64,000 nucleotides of DNA from Roseiarcus sp963730555 (GCA_963730555.1 CAVSSS010000008.1:632707-696706), one strand, 5' to 3'. Counted from the stretch's first letter, positions 1 to 8,880 are shown. Translations and numbers: made by a program. The notes: generated by a model from the letters alone, not told the origin.

Positions 1-310
1 CGGCTCGCCGGCGCGGACGAGGACCGGACACTATTGCGACTCCGTGCGCTGCGCAGCGATCTGATTGATGGTCGAGGCCGTGCGTTGCGCCACTGCGATG
101 CAGAATGGCCTCATCGAGCGCAATGTTGGCGTGGCGGACGACCGCCGCATCGATTTTCGAATCGGCGTCCATCTCGGCGACGTGGTCGAAGAAGCTGACG
201 GCGACCCGATGGGCGACGGCGACAACATTGCCGCGCGGCTAGAGGGGATCGCCAAGCCCCGCGCGGCAGGGCTTCAAGCACCAGGGTCCATCGATCGACA
301 TTTGACCTAA
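1..310 (+). pseudogene. Remnant of a class III adenylate/guanylate cyclase, cut by the left edge
   Basis: Two reading frames together match the N-terminal half of the class III cyclase domain found in many rhizobial proteins. From base 1 a frame reads RLAGADEDRTLLRLRALRS, the usual start after the first metal-binding Asp. About 25 codons that normally follow (the HRGRIVKTTGDG stretch) are absent. The match resumes near base 68 in another frame with VEAVRCATAMQNGLIERN, FRIGVHLGDVVEEADGDPMG and DNIAARLEGIA, then is lost in KPRAAGLQAPG before a stop at 308-310. The second metal-binding Asp and the rest of the domain are missing, so no activity is expected. An internal deletion with a frame change is the simplest explanation. 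Confidence 0.6.
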
Positions 311-314
311 ATCT

Positions 315-1001
315 TCACCCACCATCCTGCCCGCGCAGGAACGCCCGCATGATGAAATTGGCCTGTTCGGGCCCGTAAGCGTGCTCCGCGCCGACCGGGC
401 AGCCGCGACGGGCGCGGCAGCCCAAGTCCATGCAATCCGCGCCGGCCGCGCTTCGAAGATGGCCCGCGCACGCCGCGACATCATAGCCAGCGCTTGAGAA
501 CGCCCCGACCGGACAGGTTTTCAAGCACCAGCGTCCGGTGCAGGATTCGCACGGGGCTCGGACGGTCGCCGGATCGGCCACGGCGAGCTTTTCGTTAAGC
601 CCGAGCGCCCCGCGGTATGAATGCCAGAGCCCGTAGCGCTGGTGGATGAGAATTCCGATCGGCGAAGGATGGACGGGCTCGGCGCGCTGAGCCCATTGCT
701 GGAATGGCAAGAAGGGCGGCCCGCCGAAGGGAAACAGCGCTCTCGCGCCGAGTTCGCCCGCCAGGGCCTCGATCACCCGCCGGCTCCAGCGGTCGAGCGG
801 ATGCTCGGCGCCGTCGATCGCCTCTGGGCTCGCCGTAAATGCGCTCCAGCCCTCGCGCCCCGCCATGCCGGCGAGCACGACGGTTCGAATGTCGGCGAGC
901 GCGCCGGTCTGCTCACCCTCCTCGAGGAGGAAAGCGCCGCGCGGAACAAGGCCGATTCGCCGAATGGCGGCGAACACCATCTCAACCTCGGGGCCTTTCA
1001 C
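315..1001 (-). CDS. 4Fe-4S dicluster ferredoxin-like protein (epoxyqueuosine reductase-like C-terminus)
   Basis: About 228 residues. The C-terminal third carries two cysteine clusters, CESCTGRWCLKTCPVGAF and CMDLGCRARRGCPVG, typical of a bacterial-type two-4Fe-4S ferredoxin fold. The N-terminal part (GLVPRGAF, the FGGPPFLPFQQWA region) resembles the short rhizobial proteins related to epoxyqueuosine reductase, but the cobalamin-binding part of true QueG is absent. It is probably a cytoplasmic electron-transfer protein; the partner is unknown. GTG at 1001 is chosen because AGGA lies about 8 bases upstream; a TTG at 1028 and an ATG at 980 are alternatives. No operon partner is visible. Confidence 0.7.
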   Translation of the reverse strand: MKGPEVEMVFAAIRRIGLVPRGAFLLEEGEQTGALADIRTVVLAGMAGREGWSAFTASPEAIDGAEHPLDRWSRRVIEALAGELGARALFPFGGPPFLPFQQWAQRAEPVHPSPIGILIHQRYGLWHSYRGALGLNEKLAVADPATVRAPCESCTGRWCLKTCPVGAFSSAGYDVAACAGHLRSAAGADCMDLGCRARRGCPVGAEHAYGPEQANFIMRAFLRGQDGG

Positions 1002-1161
1002 GCGGATCGTCCTGCGAGCAGGCGGCAAGTCGTGGTTGGCTCTACCCGCATGTTACCCATGTTGGTTTACATACGAACCATCTTGCGCCAAGCCCCCGTA
1101 TAGCGCAAAAAATTCAAACGCGCGCCCGAGAGCGAGAGCGGCGCAGCGGCGGAGGCTCTCA

Positions 1162-1950
1162 TTGGACGCAGCCTATGTTCAGCTTGACGACGATCGCTTC
1201 CGCGCGACGGCGCTCACGCGCGGCCCTTGGCATCCCGACCATCAGCACGCCGGCCCGCCCTCGGCGCTCATCTGCCGCGCGATCGAACGCGCGGCCGCGA
1301 ATGATGGGTTGACCCATCTCGCACGGCTCACCGTCAACCTCCTGCGGCCCACACCCGTCGGCGAGTGTCGCGTCGAAGTCGCGACGGACTATGCCGGCCG
1401 GAGCGCGGGCCACTATTCCGGGCGCTTGACCGCGGAGTGCAAGGACGTTGCGCGTTTCACCGCGCTCATGCAGCACGAGGACGACCTGCCAGTGCCTGAG
1501 GGAACGCTCGGGCATCCGCCGCCGGCCGCGCCGAAGCCGCCTGACCAATGCCCGGTCGTCACGATGGGTTTCGCAGACGGAACGTTCGGCTACGCCCGGC
1601 TCGTGGAAAACCGGCTCGCGGCCGGGCGGTTCTTCAAAGGACCCTGCGCAGCCTGGTTTCGCATGAACCATCCCCTGGTCAAGGGCGAGACGCCAAGCGG
1701 CTATCAGCGCGTAGCGGTCGCGGGCGACTCGGGCAACGGGATCAGCGCTGCGCTGGATTTCAGGACCTATGTTTTTCTCAATTGCGATCTGACGATCAAC
1801 CTTTTCCGTCGCCCCAAGGGAGAATGGATCTGCCTTGAAGCGCGCAGCCTGTTCGGCGACAACGGCTGCGGCCTCGCCGAATCCGCTCTCTACGACGAAC
1901 GGGGAATGATCGGGCGCGCGACGCAGAGCCTGGCTGTCAGGCCGCGCTGA
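1162..1950 (+). CDS. Thioesterase-like (hot-dog fold, acyl-CoA thioesterase II-type) family protein
   Basis: About 262 residues, matching the double hot-dog TesB-like proteins: an N-terminal half with RGPWHPDHQHAGPPSALICR and RLTVNLLRPTPVG, and a C-terminal half ending with LEARSLFGDNGCGLAESALYDERGMIGRATQSL, the signature end of this family. It probably hydrolyses an acyl-CoA; the substrate cannot be read from the sequence. The reading frame stays open upstream, but the TTG at 1162 has GGAGG six bases before it and begins just before the conserved YVQLDDDRF stretch, so it is taken as the start. It stands alone, divergent from the 4Fe-4S gene. Confidence 0.72.
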   Translation: MDAAYVQLDDDRFRATALTRGPWHPDHQHAGPPSALICRAIERAAANDGLTHLARLTVNLLRPTPVGECRVEVATDYAGRSAGHYSGRLTAECKDVARFTALMQHEDDLPVPEGTLGHPPPAAPKPPDQCPVVTMGFADGTFGYARLVENRLAAGRFFKGPCAAWFRMNHPLVKGETPSGYQRVAVAGDSGNGISAALDFRTYVFLNCDLTINLFRRPKGEWICLEARSLFGDNGCGLAESALYDERGMIGRATQSLAVRPR

Positions 1951-2496
1951 CGCAAACAACTGCCGTCGCTCACCTTCGGCCCAGTCGACCGATCCGCAGG
2001 CTCTTGTTTGTTCAACTTCCGCTTCGGAGGATCAGCTTGTTGGCGTCAATATCAAAATCTTTGCCAGTACAACATTTGACGAAATTAACGAGGCGTTTCT
2101 CAAGATAGTAGGCGCGATGAATTTGGTTATTCGAGGTGAACGCCTTTTGTATCCGTTCAAGTTCGTCATCGCTAAGTTTTGAAATTGGTTCGGGTCCGCA
2201 AGCAGACTCGGGCGCTGAAGGTGCTCAAGGGCTTGGGCTGGGAAGGCGATCTTAACGAGATGCGGCAGGACCGGCCTTCGCTCTGTTCGTGACCTTCGCC
2301 TCGTGGCTGCGTGAGGGCGGCAGGTCTTTAATGCGCTCGGGGTCGCAGCGCGACGCTCTGCATGTCGCGCCCGGCTATTTGTCAAGTTTTTTTATATAGG
2401 CCTTGCTCGGCCAGGCGGGCCTGCTTGGCTTACTCTCGACTCCGTCACTGGCGAGGGCTACGCCTCGCGCTATTGCGCAGGCCGTAAGCTGTCGAG
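1951..2496. other. Low-GC intergenic islet with gene debris
   Basis: About 550 bases with visibly lower GC than the flanks. A frame on the plus strand stays open from about 1979 to 2182 and reads GVNIKIFASTTFDEINEAFLK near 2033-2100, protein-like but with no plausible start and no family I recognise. It runs into a VapB-like tail (annotated separately). The last 100 bases contain a T-run (about 2386-2394) and no recognised gene. The stretch looks like remains of an accessory island. Confidence 0.45.
2176..2292 (+). pseudogene. C-terminal remnant of a VapB-type antitoxin
   Basis: After an in-frame TAA at 2173 a short frame reads LVRVRKQTRALKVLKGLG followed by WEGDLNEMRQDR and stops at 2290-2292. 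The K..ALK.L.G.GWEGDL..MR pattern is the C-terminus of VapB/AbrB-like antitoxins of type II toxin-antitoxin systems. The N-terminal DNA-binding part is missing and no VapC toxin follows, so this is a fragment of a lost module. The assignment rests on about 25 residues. Confidence 0.4.
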
Positions 2497-2961
2497 TTGC
2501 GATTCGTGTCGAGCAAGCATTATCTGCCATCCAAGATAGGTAACTACCTAAAGCGCCTGGAGCTTGAATATTCCAGGACGGACTACACGCGTCTCCTCGA
2601 AATAATTACGAATGCGCGGGTCGAGGTCATCGAGGAAACTGAGGTGTACGGGAACTGGGGCGGGGACATTTATGGCCACGACGTGATCCTCTACTTGCCG
2701 CCCGCTGTCATCGGTGAGTTTAGCCTGGATTGGCAGAAGGAATTGGGAGAGGAAATATGTAAAGATCTGAATAAATGCACTGGCTCGGTGAGCAATGAGA
2801 GAATACGGTTGGTGCATCTTGAGCTAGCGGACGAAGCTGATCCGAGATACCAGCGCTCTGTAAACGCTTCTCAGCAGCCGCAAACTGATCCCGACACGTT
2901 GTCTTTTTGGAAGGCCGGCTATCTCAGGTTACTTCGCCCTCAGCGCTTCGACGCCCGGTAG
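2497..2961 (+). pseudogene. Isolated N-terminal partner domain of a TIR-domain defence-type protein (truncated)
   Basis: A 154-codon frame starting at TTG 2497. It matches, by recall of the family, the roughly 140-residue N-terminal domain of bacterial proteins whose C-terminus is a TIR domain: YLKRLELEYSRTDYTRLLEI, VEVIEETEVYGNWGGDIYGH, ICKDLNKCTGSVSNERI, then DTLSFWKAGYLRL, exactly where full-length proteins continue with the first TIR strand (RLFISH). Here homology stops and about ten unrelated residues follow, encoded antisense to the pgk 3' end. So only the sensor or partner domain remains and the TIR effector is lost. The codon use is more AT-rich than that of the neighbours. It could still be translated, but function is doubtful. 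Confidence 0.5.
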
Positions 2962-4128
2962 CGCCTTGCCTTCCATCCATTCGAGGAACGCGCCGCCCGC
3001 GGTCGAGACATAGGTGAAGTCGCCAGCGACCTTGGCCTCGTTGAGAGCGGCGACGGTGTCGCCGCCGCCGGCGACGGAGGTCAACTTACCCTCTTTGGTC
3101 AGCCGCGCCGCGGTCTTCGCGATCGCCATCGTCGCCTCTTCGAAAGGCGGCGTCTCGAAGGCGCCGAACGGGCCGTTCCACACCAGCGTCTTCGCGTGCG
3201 CCAGAACCTCCTCGACGCCGGTTACGGACTTGGGGCCGATGTCGAGGATCATCTCCTCTTGAGGCACATGATCGACGCCGACGACATGCGCGTGGACATG
3301 AGGCTTGAGCTCCGCCGCGACGGTCGCGTCGACCGGCAGCAGGATGCGGCATTTGGCCTTCTCAGCCGCCGCGACGATCGACCGCGCGGTGTCGGCGAGG
3401 TCCTTCTCGCACAGCGACTTGCCGACCCCCTTGCCCTCCGCGAATAGGAACGTGTTGGCCATGCCGCCGCCGATGATGAGGACGTCGACCTTGTTCACGA
3501 GATTGCCGAGGAGTTCCAGCTTGGTCGACACTTTGGCGCCGCCGACGATGGCCGCGACCGGGCGCGCCGGATTGCCGAGCGCGAGCTCCAGCGCCTCGAG
3601 CTCCTTCTGCATCGCCCGCCCGGCGCAGGCAGGCAGCTTATGGGCGAGCCCTTCTGTCGAGGCGTGAGCGCGGTGAGCGGCGGAGAAGGCGTCATTGACA
3701 TAGACGTCGCCGAGCTTGGCGAACTCGTCGACATAGGCCGGGTCGTTTTTCTCCTCGCCCTTATGGAAGCGCGTGTTCTCCAAAAGGAGCACGTCGCCGT
3801 TCTTCATCTTGGCGATCGCGTCGTCGGCCGTCTTGCCGATGCAGTCAGCGCAGAAAGCGACCGGCCGCTTGATGATGCCGGCGACCGCGGCGGCGACGGG
3901 CTTGAGCGAATTGGCTTCGTCCGGGCCGCCCTTGGGCCGACCGAAATGCGCGAGAAGAATGACCTTGCCGCCTTTGTCCGCGATCTCCGTGATCGTCGGC
4001 GCCACGCGTTCGATGCGCGTCGCATCGGTCACCCGTCCGCCTTCGGTCGGGACGTTCAGATCGACACGCAAGAGGACGCGCTTGCCGGCGACGTCGGCGT
4101 CGTCGAGGGTGCGGAACGGTTTGCTCAT
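2929..4128 (-). CDS. pgk: Phosphoglycerate kinase
   Basis: 399 residues, the normal length. It transfers phosphate between 1,3-bisphosphoglycerate and ADP in glycolysis, or the reverse in the Calvin cycle and gluconeogenesis; cytoplasmic monomer. Visible signatures are RVDLNVP near the N-terminus, LLAHFGRPKG, LLLENTRFHKGEEKNDP, VGGAKVSTKLELLGNL, the nucleotide-binding VWNGPFGAFE and the C-terminal SVAGGGDTVAAL. The ATG at 4128 has GAGAGG about 7 bases upstream and is preferred over an in-frame start five codons earlier. It lies 159 bases downstream of gap on the same strand and is probably co-transcribed with it. Its last codons overlap, antisense, the end of the truncated TIR-partner gene. 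Confidence 0.97.
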   Translation of the reverse strand: MSKPFRTLDDADVAGKRVLLRVDLNVPTEGGRVTDATRIERVAPTITEIADKGGKVILLAHFGRPKGGPDEANSLKPVAAAVAGIIKRPVAFCADCIGKTADDAIAKMKNGDVLLLENTRFHKGEEKNDPAYVDEFAKLGDVYVNDAFSAAHRAHASTEGLAHKLPACAGRAMQKELEALELALGNPARPVAAIVGGAKVSTKLELLGNLVNKVDVLIIGGGMANTFLFAEGKGVGKSLCEKDLADTARSIVAAAEKAKCRILLPVDATVAAELKPHVHAHVVGVDHVPQEEMILDIGPKSVTGVEEVLAHAKTLVWNGPFGAFETPPFEEATMAIAKTAARLTKEGKLTSVAGGGDTVAALNEAKVAGDFTYVSTAGGAFLEWMEGKALPGVEALRAK

Positions 4129-4287
4129 GTCAGCGCCTCTCAAGCTTCCGGCGGCAGCGATGCGTTCCAGTTCCCTGCCGTTGTGCCATGCCCATGGCGA
4201 GCGGGCATCCAGTCCCGCCGCGTCCGTTCGAGCGGGGGCTTTCGCGATACGACCTAGACCCGCTTTCGCGGGGGTGGCGCCAAATCC

Positions 4288-5301
4288 TCAGATGAGCTTC
4301 GCCATCGCGACCGCGGTGTCGGCCATCCGATTGGAGAAGCCCCATTCGTTGTCGTACCAGGAAAGCACGCGGACGAAATTGCCGTCGATCACCTTGGTCT
4401 GATCGAGATGGAAGATCGAGGAGCGGTCGTCGTGATTGAAGTCGACCGAAACGTTAGGATGGTCGGTATAGCCGAGGACGCCCTTGAGCGGGCCGTTGCC
4501 GTCAGCGGACGCCTTGATCGCGTTGTTGATCTCGTCCTTGTTGGTGTCGCGCTTGGCGACAAACTTGAGGTCGACGACCGAGACGTTCGGCGTCGGCACG
4601 CGGATCGCCGAGCCGTCGAGCTTGCCCTTGAGCTCGGGCAGCACGAGGCCGACCGCTTTCGCGGCTCCGGTCGTCGTCGGGATCATCGACAGCGCGGCGC
4701 CGCGGGCGCGGTAGAGATCCTTGTGCAGCGTATCGAGCGTCGGCTGATCGCCGGTATAGGAATGGATGGTCGTCATGAAGCCGTGCTCGATGCCAATGGC
4801 GTCGTTGAGCACTTTCGCGACGGGCGCCAGGCAGTTGGTCGTGCATGAAGCGTTGGAGACGACGAGGTGATCCTTGGTCAGCTTGTCGTCGTTGACGCCA
4901 TAGACGACCGTCAGGTCCGCCCCTTCCGCCGGCGCCGAAATGAGGACGCGCTTGGCGCCTGCCTTAAGGTGGGCGGCCGCCTTCTCGCGAGCGGTGAAGA
5001 TGCCGGTGCATTCGAGCGCGACATCGACGCCGAGCGCCTTGTGCGGCAGCTCGGCTGGATCCTTGATTGCGGTGACTTTGATCTTGTGGCCGTCGACCAC
5101 GATCGTATCGCCCTCGACGCCGACCTTATGAGGAAAGCGCCCGTGAACGCTGTCGAAACGCAAGAGATGCGCATTGGTCTCCACGGGGCCTAGATCGTTG
5201 ATGGCGACGACCTCAATGTCCTTGCGGCCCAACTCCAGAATCGCGCGCAGGACGAGCCGCCCAATCCGGCCGAAGCCGTTGATCGCTACCTTGGCAACCA
5301 T
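4288..5301 (-). CDS. gap: Glyceraldehyde-3-phosphate dehydrogenase, type I
   Basis: 337 residues, full length. It interconverts glyceraldehyde 3-phosphate and 1,3-bisphosphoglycerate. The Rossmann start INGFGRIGRLVLRA, the active-site ASCTTNCLAP with the catalytic Cys, the HSYTGDQ segment and the C-terminal SWYDNEWGFSNRM are all intact. A strong Shine-Dalgarno (AGGAGGAG on the coding strand) sits about 8 bases before the ATG. It is followed by pgk and preceded, after a methyltransferase gene, by tkt, all on the minus strand: the tkt-gap-pgk order common in Hyphomicrobiales. No clear CbbR-type site was identified upstream. Confidence 0.97.
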   Translation of the reverse strand: MVAKVAINGFGRIGRLVLRAILELGRKDIEVVAINDLGPVETNAHLLRFDSVHGRFPHKVGVEGDTIVVDGHKIKVTAIKDPAELPHKALGVDVALECTGIFTAREKAAAHLKAGAKRVLISAPAEGADLTVVYGVNDDKLTKDHLVVSNASCTTNCLAPVAKVLNDAIGIEHGFMTTIHSYTGDQPTLDTLHKDLYRARGAALSMIPTTTGAAKAVGLVLPELKGKLDGSAIRVPTPNVSVVDLKFVAKRDTNKDEINNAIKASADGNGPLKGVLGYTDHPNVSVDFNHDDRSSIFHLDQTKVIDGNFVRVLSWYDNEWGFSNRMADTAVAMAKLI

Positions 5302-5495
5302 TTTAAATCACTCCTCCTGCGCCGGCCGCTACCCATGGGCCGCCGACGCCTCGCACATCAAACCGCTGAAGCCGCGGTTATTGTCCGATCCCCGGTCTGA
5401 AGTCTACAGGTTCGTAGGAAAATGCGACATTTCATTTGATCTGCCGCAAAAATGCGCAACGCTCTTTCAGGCCCCGACGCAACCCTGCCGCAAGC

Positions 5496-6311
5496 TTAGG
5501 CTCTTCCCCAAACCTGGACGATGCGCGGGAGAGCGGCCAGCGTCGAGGGATCGTCGGCGAAAGCGTTTAATCGCGAAACGAGCGTGTCGATCTCCTCCTC
5601 TTGAGCGAGCCCGTATTTGAGGAGGGTCGAGCCAATCATTTGCATCGTCACTGCGGTCATGCGTTTGTGCGGTCCGGACGCATAGACCGGCTGAAAGACC
5701 CTCCAGCGCGCGTCGCGCACCCCAGCGGCAAGCGCGATTGCCGGCAATCCGCGCCCCAGATTAGCGTCCGCCCCGCCGCGTCGCACCGCTTCGGTATAAA
5801 GCGCCCGGAACCGATCCTGCGCAGGCTCGGGCGGGTGGCAGAAGGCGCCGGACATGTCGATGTCCTCGACGGCCATCCGTCCGCCTGGCGCGAGGAGCGC
5901 TTTGAGGCGCGCGAACACGCGGTCGGGGTCGCTGACGTGCGACAAGAGGTAGCGCGCGTGGATGAAGGAGAACGGGCCGCCCTCAAAAGTCGAGGCGTCA
6001 GCCGTCACAAACTCGACGTTGTCGACCCTCGCTTCTTTCGCGTCCGCGCGCGCGAGATCGACCACGAGGGGGTCGAAGTCGATTGCCGTGACGTGACCCG
6101 TCGGTCCGACGGTGCGCGCCATGTCGAGCGCGACATGGCCGCCCCCGGACCCAGCGTCCAGGCATCGATCGCCGCGCTTGAGCCCCGCGCTTTCGAGAAG
6201 CTCAAGCGTTGTCGCCCGCATGGCGTCCGAGAGCAGATCCAGCCGCTCTTTGCCCTCTTTCCCGCCCGCAATCGCGTAAGCGCCCACCAACGTTTTGCCG
6301 CGAGCGATCAT
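5496..6311 (-). CDS. Class I SAM-dependent methyltransferase (UbiE/COQ5-like)
   Basis: About 271 residues. Motif I (RCLDAGSGGGHVALDMA), the acidic ribose-binding segment VTAIDFDPLVVDLAR and motif IV (FSFIHARYLLSHVSDP) show the Rossmann methyltransferase fold; LLAPGGRMAVEDIDMSG follows in place. The substrate is unknown. Such genes are often called small-molecule or quinone methyltransferases, but no pathway neighbour supports one. ATG 6311 has AAGGTGG upstream; a GTG at 6323 is the alternative start. It sits between gap and tkt on the same strand, so it may be a passenger in that transcription unit. Confidence 0.75.
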   Translation of the reverse strand: MIARGKTLVGAYAIAGGKEGKERLDLLSDAMRATTLELLESAGLKRGDRCLDAGSGGGHVALDMARTVGPTGHVTAIDFDPLVVDLARADAKEARVDNVEFVTADASTFEGGPFSFIHARYLLSHVSDPDRVFARLKALLAPGGRMAVEDIDMSGAFCHPPEPAQDRFRALYTEAVRRGGADANLGRGLPAIALAAGVRDARWRVFQPVYASGPHKRMTAVTMQMIGSTLLKYGLAQEEEIDTLVSRLNAFADDPSTLAALPRIVQVWGRA

Positions 6312-6383
6312 CTCTGCAACCACCTTGGGAGGCCCAGAGCGCCTGCCCGGTCGGAGCGGAAAGAGCCCCGAGATCTGACCGCG

Positions 6384-8402
6384 TCAGGAGCGAAGGCTGC
6401 CGAGCGCCGCCTCGACCACCGCCTCCGGCGTGATGCCGAAATGCTGGTAGACGGCCTTATAGGGCCCGCTTTCGCCGAAGCTCTTCATGCCGATGAACGG
6501 CCCATCGCCAATGATCGCGTCCCATCCGAACCGCACCGCCGCCTCGACGCCGACCTTGACTTTGGCGGAGCCGATGACCGAGCGGCGATAGTCCCCCGGC
6601 TGCTCGAAGAAGACCGGGAAGCAGGGCAACGACACGACCCGGGCGGCGACACCCTTTTCCTTCAATTGCGCCTGCGCGGCGACAGCGAGCGAAACCTCGG
6701 AGCCGGAGGCGAAGATCGACACTTCGGCCTGTCCTGAGGCCGGAGAAATCTCGTAGCCGCCCCGGGCGCACAGGTTTTCAGATACATGCGTCGTCCGCAA
6801 CGCTGGCAGCCCCTGCCGCGTCAGCGCGAGGATCGACGGCGAATGCTCCCGCTCGAGCGCCGCCTGCCAGCATTCGACGGTCTCGACGCTGTCGGCGGGG
6901 CGCCAGATGTAGAAATTCGGCATCGCCCGCATCGCGGCCAGATGTTCGACCGGCTGATGGGTTGGGCCGTCCTCGCCAAGGCCGATCGAGTCGTGGGTGA
7001 ACACATGTACGACCCTGACCCCCATCAGCGCTGCGATCCTGAGCGAAGGGCGGCAATAATCGGTGAAGCAGAAGAACGAGGCTCCCGATGGGATAAAGCC
7101 GCCGTGCAGAGCGATGCCGTTGCACGCTGCAATCATTCCGTGCTCGCGGATGCCCCAGTGGATGTAGCGCCCGGAGAAATCGTCGGGCCTGATTTCTTTC
7201 TCCTCTCCAAATTTCGTGTTGTTGGACGGGGTCAAGTCGGCCGAGCCGGTGATAAGCTCAGGCACGGCGGCCCCGATCACATCGAGCGCTGCCTGGCCTG
7301 ACTTGCGGGTCGCGACCTCGGGCTTTTCAACGACCAGCTTTTGCTTGTAGGCGTCGATGACCTTGTCGAGATCGTGCGGCAGGTCGCCGCGGAGCCGCCG
7401 CTCGAATTCGGCGCGCTCCTTCGGGTCGAGAGCCTCGAGCGCGCGGTTCCACGCGTCGCGCTGCGTGGAGCCCCGCGTCCCTGCCTTGCGCCAGACGGCG
7501 AGAATGTCGTCGGGGATGACGAACGGCTCGTAGGGCCAGTTCAGGTTCTTGCGCGCGCCGGCGACCTCGGACGCCCCCTGCGCATCGCTGTGCGCCTTCT
7601 GGGTTCCCGCATGCGTTGGCAAGCCAAAGCCGATCGTCGTCTTGCAGGCGATCATCGTCGGTCTGTCGGAGTTCTGCGCTGCGTGGATGGCGTCGAGGAT
7701 CGCCTTCGGATCGTGCCCGTCAATGTGGGTCGAATTCCAGCCCGCCGACTGGAAGCGGGCGACCTGGTCGACGTTGTCGGCGAGAACCGGAATCTGCCCG
7801 TCGATAGAGATCCCATTGTTGTCCCAGAAGACGATCAGCTTCTTGAGCTTGAGATGGCCGGCGATAGCGATCGCTTCCTGGCTCACGCCTTCCATCAAGT
7901 CGCCGTCGGAGGCGAGGACGTAAGTGTGGTGATCGACGATTCCGGGGAAGCGCGCGGCCAGCATGCGCTCCGCGATCGCCATGCCGACCGCGGTCGAAAT
8001 CCCCTGCCCCAGCGGCCCGGTCGTCGTCTCCACGCCCGGAGCGCACCAATATTCCGGGTGCCCGGGCGTCCTCGAGCCGACCTGGCGGAACTGTTTGATG
8101 TCTTCGATCCCCAGTCCTTTGGCGCCGCCGACGCCGGTCAGATAGAGCAAGCTGTACAACAGCATGCAGCCGTGGCCGGCTGAAAGGACGAACCTGTCGC
8201 GATCGGGCCAATGGGGATCGGACGCGTCGAATTTAAGGACATCGCGCCAGAGAACTGTGGCGACGTCGGCGGATCCCATCGGCAGACCCGGGTGGCCGCT
8301 CTTGGCCTTTTCGACCGCGTCGAGAGCGAGAAAGCGGATCGCATTAGCCATCGCATCGTGAGACACGCTCGTCGCAGCAGGGGACACGGTCGTTGTCGCC
8401 AT
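6384..8402 (-). CDS. tkt: Transketolase
   Basis: 672 residues, the usual size. A thiamine-diphosphate enzyme moving two-carbon units between sugar phosphates in the pentose phosphate and Calvin pathways. Visible are the N-terminal IRFLALDAVEKAKSGHPG, the ThDP motif beginning LASDGDLMEG with the Asn of FWDNNGISIDG, the pyrimidine-domain stretch around HDSIGLGEDGPTHQPVE, and a C-terminal domain ending in KSFGESGPYKAVYQHFG. An AGGAG lies a few bases before the ATG. It is divergent from the DUF4164-zapA operon, with which it shares a 172-base promoter region. Confidence 0.97.
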   Translation of the reverse strand: MATTTVSPAATSVSHDAMANAIRFLALDAVEKAKSGHPGLPMGSADVATVLWRDVLKFDASDPHWPDRDRFVLSAGHGCMLLYSLLYLTGVGGAKGLGIEDIKQFRQVGSRTPGHPEYWCAPGVETTTGPLGQGISTAVGMAIAERMLAARFPGIVDHHTYVLASDGDLMEGVSQEAIAIAGHLKLKKLIVFWDNNGISIDGQIPVLADNVDQVARFQSAGWNSTHIDGHDPKAILDAIHAAQNSDRPTMIACKTTIGFGLPTHAGTQKAHSDAQGASEVAGARKNLNWPYEPFVIPDDILAVWRKAGTRGSTQRDAWNRALEALDPKERAEFERRLRGDLPHDLDKVIDAYKQKLVVEKPEVATRKSGQAALDVIGAAVPELITGSADLTPSNNTKFGEEKEIRPDDFSGRYIHWGIREHGMIAACNGIALHGGFIPSGASFFCFTDYCRPSLRIAALMGVRVVHVFTHDSIGLGEDGPTHQPVEHLAAMRAMPNFYIWRPADSVETVECWQAALEREHSPSILALTRQGLPALRTTHVSENLCARGGYEISPASGQAEVSIFASGSEVSLAVAAQAQLKEKGVAARVVSLPCFPVFFEQPGDYRRSVIGSAKVKVGVEAAVRFGWDAIIGDGPFIGMKSFGESGPYKAVYQHFGITPEAVVEAALGSLRS

Positions 8403-8534
8403 CGGGGTCTCCTCAAAGAATAGGGCGCCGGCAATTCGGAGTTCCGAGCTCGGGCAGTAATTTGAACCCCCGGCGGAACGGGCGCGTCAATTAGGGGCGG
8501 TCGCAGGAACCTGTCAATTGCGACCGCGCGCTCG

Positions 8535-8564
8535 TTGACCTTTCGTTCAAGCATCGCGTAAACA
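8535..8564 (+). promoter_or_regulatory. Sigma-70-type promoter for the DUF4164-zapA operon
   Basis: TTGACC at 8535-8540 and TAAACA at 8559-8564 are separated by 18 bases. Transcription would begin at about 8571, only a few bases before the ATG at 8575, so the message would be nearly leaderless. No Shine-Dalgarno precedes that ATG, which agrees. Predicted from sequence only. Confidence 0.5.
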
Positions 8565-8574
8565 AAACCCCGCA

Positions 8575-8880
8575 ATGGATGGAATCAACACCTCCATGGA
8601 TTCGCTTGACGCTTCGCTGAAACGACTGGCTTCCGCGGTCGAAGCGCTGGAGTGGGCGACTGAGGTCCGCCTGCGTCACGACGAAGCGCGCGCGACCACG
8701 CAAGAAGAGTTCGCGCTGATGCAGGACGACCGCTCACGGCTCGCGGTCGAACTCGACGCCGCCGTCGACCGCTCGCGAACCTTGGAATCCGCCAACGCCG
8801 AAGCGGCCAAGCGGCTTGCTCGCGCGGCGCAAACGATCGAACGCGTGCTCGGTCGGCTGCCTTCGGACTCGGACCCTTGA
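8575..8880 (+). CDS. DUF4164 family coiled-coil protein
   Basis: 101 residues, almost entirely predicted coiled coil: SLDASLKRLASAVEALEWA followed by Arg/Glu/Ala-rich heptads up to RAAQTIERVLGRL. This matches the small DUF4164 proteins encoded directly upstream of zapA in Hyphomicrobiales, whose biochemical role is not established. The position suggests a link with cell division, possibly as a ZapA partner. Its stop codon overlaps an in-frame TTG that opens the zapA reading frame, so the two are translationally close. Confidence 0.75.
   Translation: MDGINTSMDSLDASLKRLASAVEALEWATEVRLRHDEARATTQEEFALMQDDRSRLAVELDAAVDRSRTLESANAEAAKRLARAAQTIERVLGRLPSDSDP

Noticed and set aside
2032..2385. 117-codon minus-strand frame in the low-GC islet
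   Set aside because: No family match and no ribosome site; the opposite strand shows the VapB-like tail instead.
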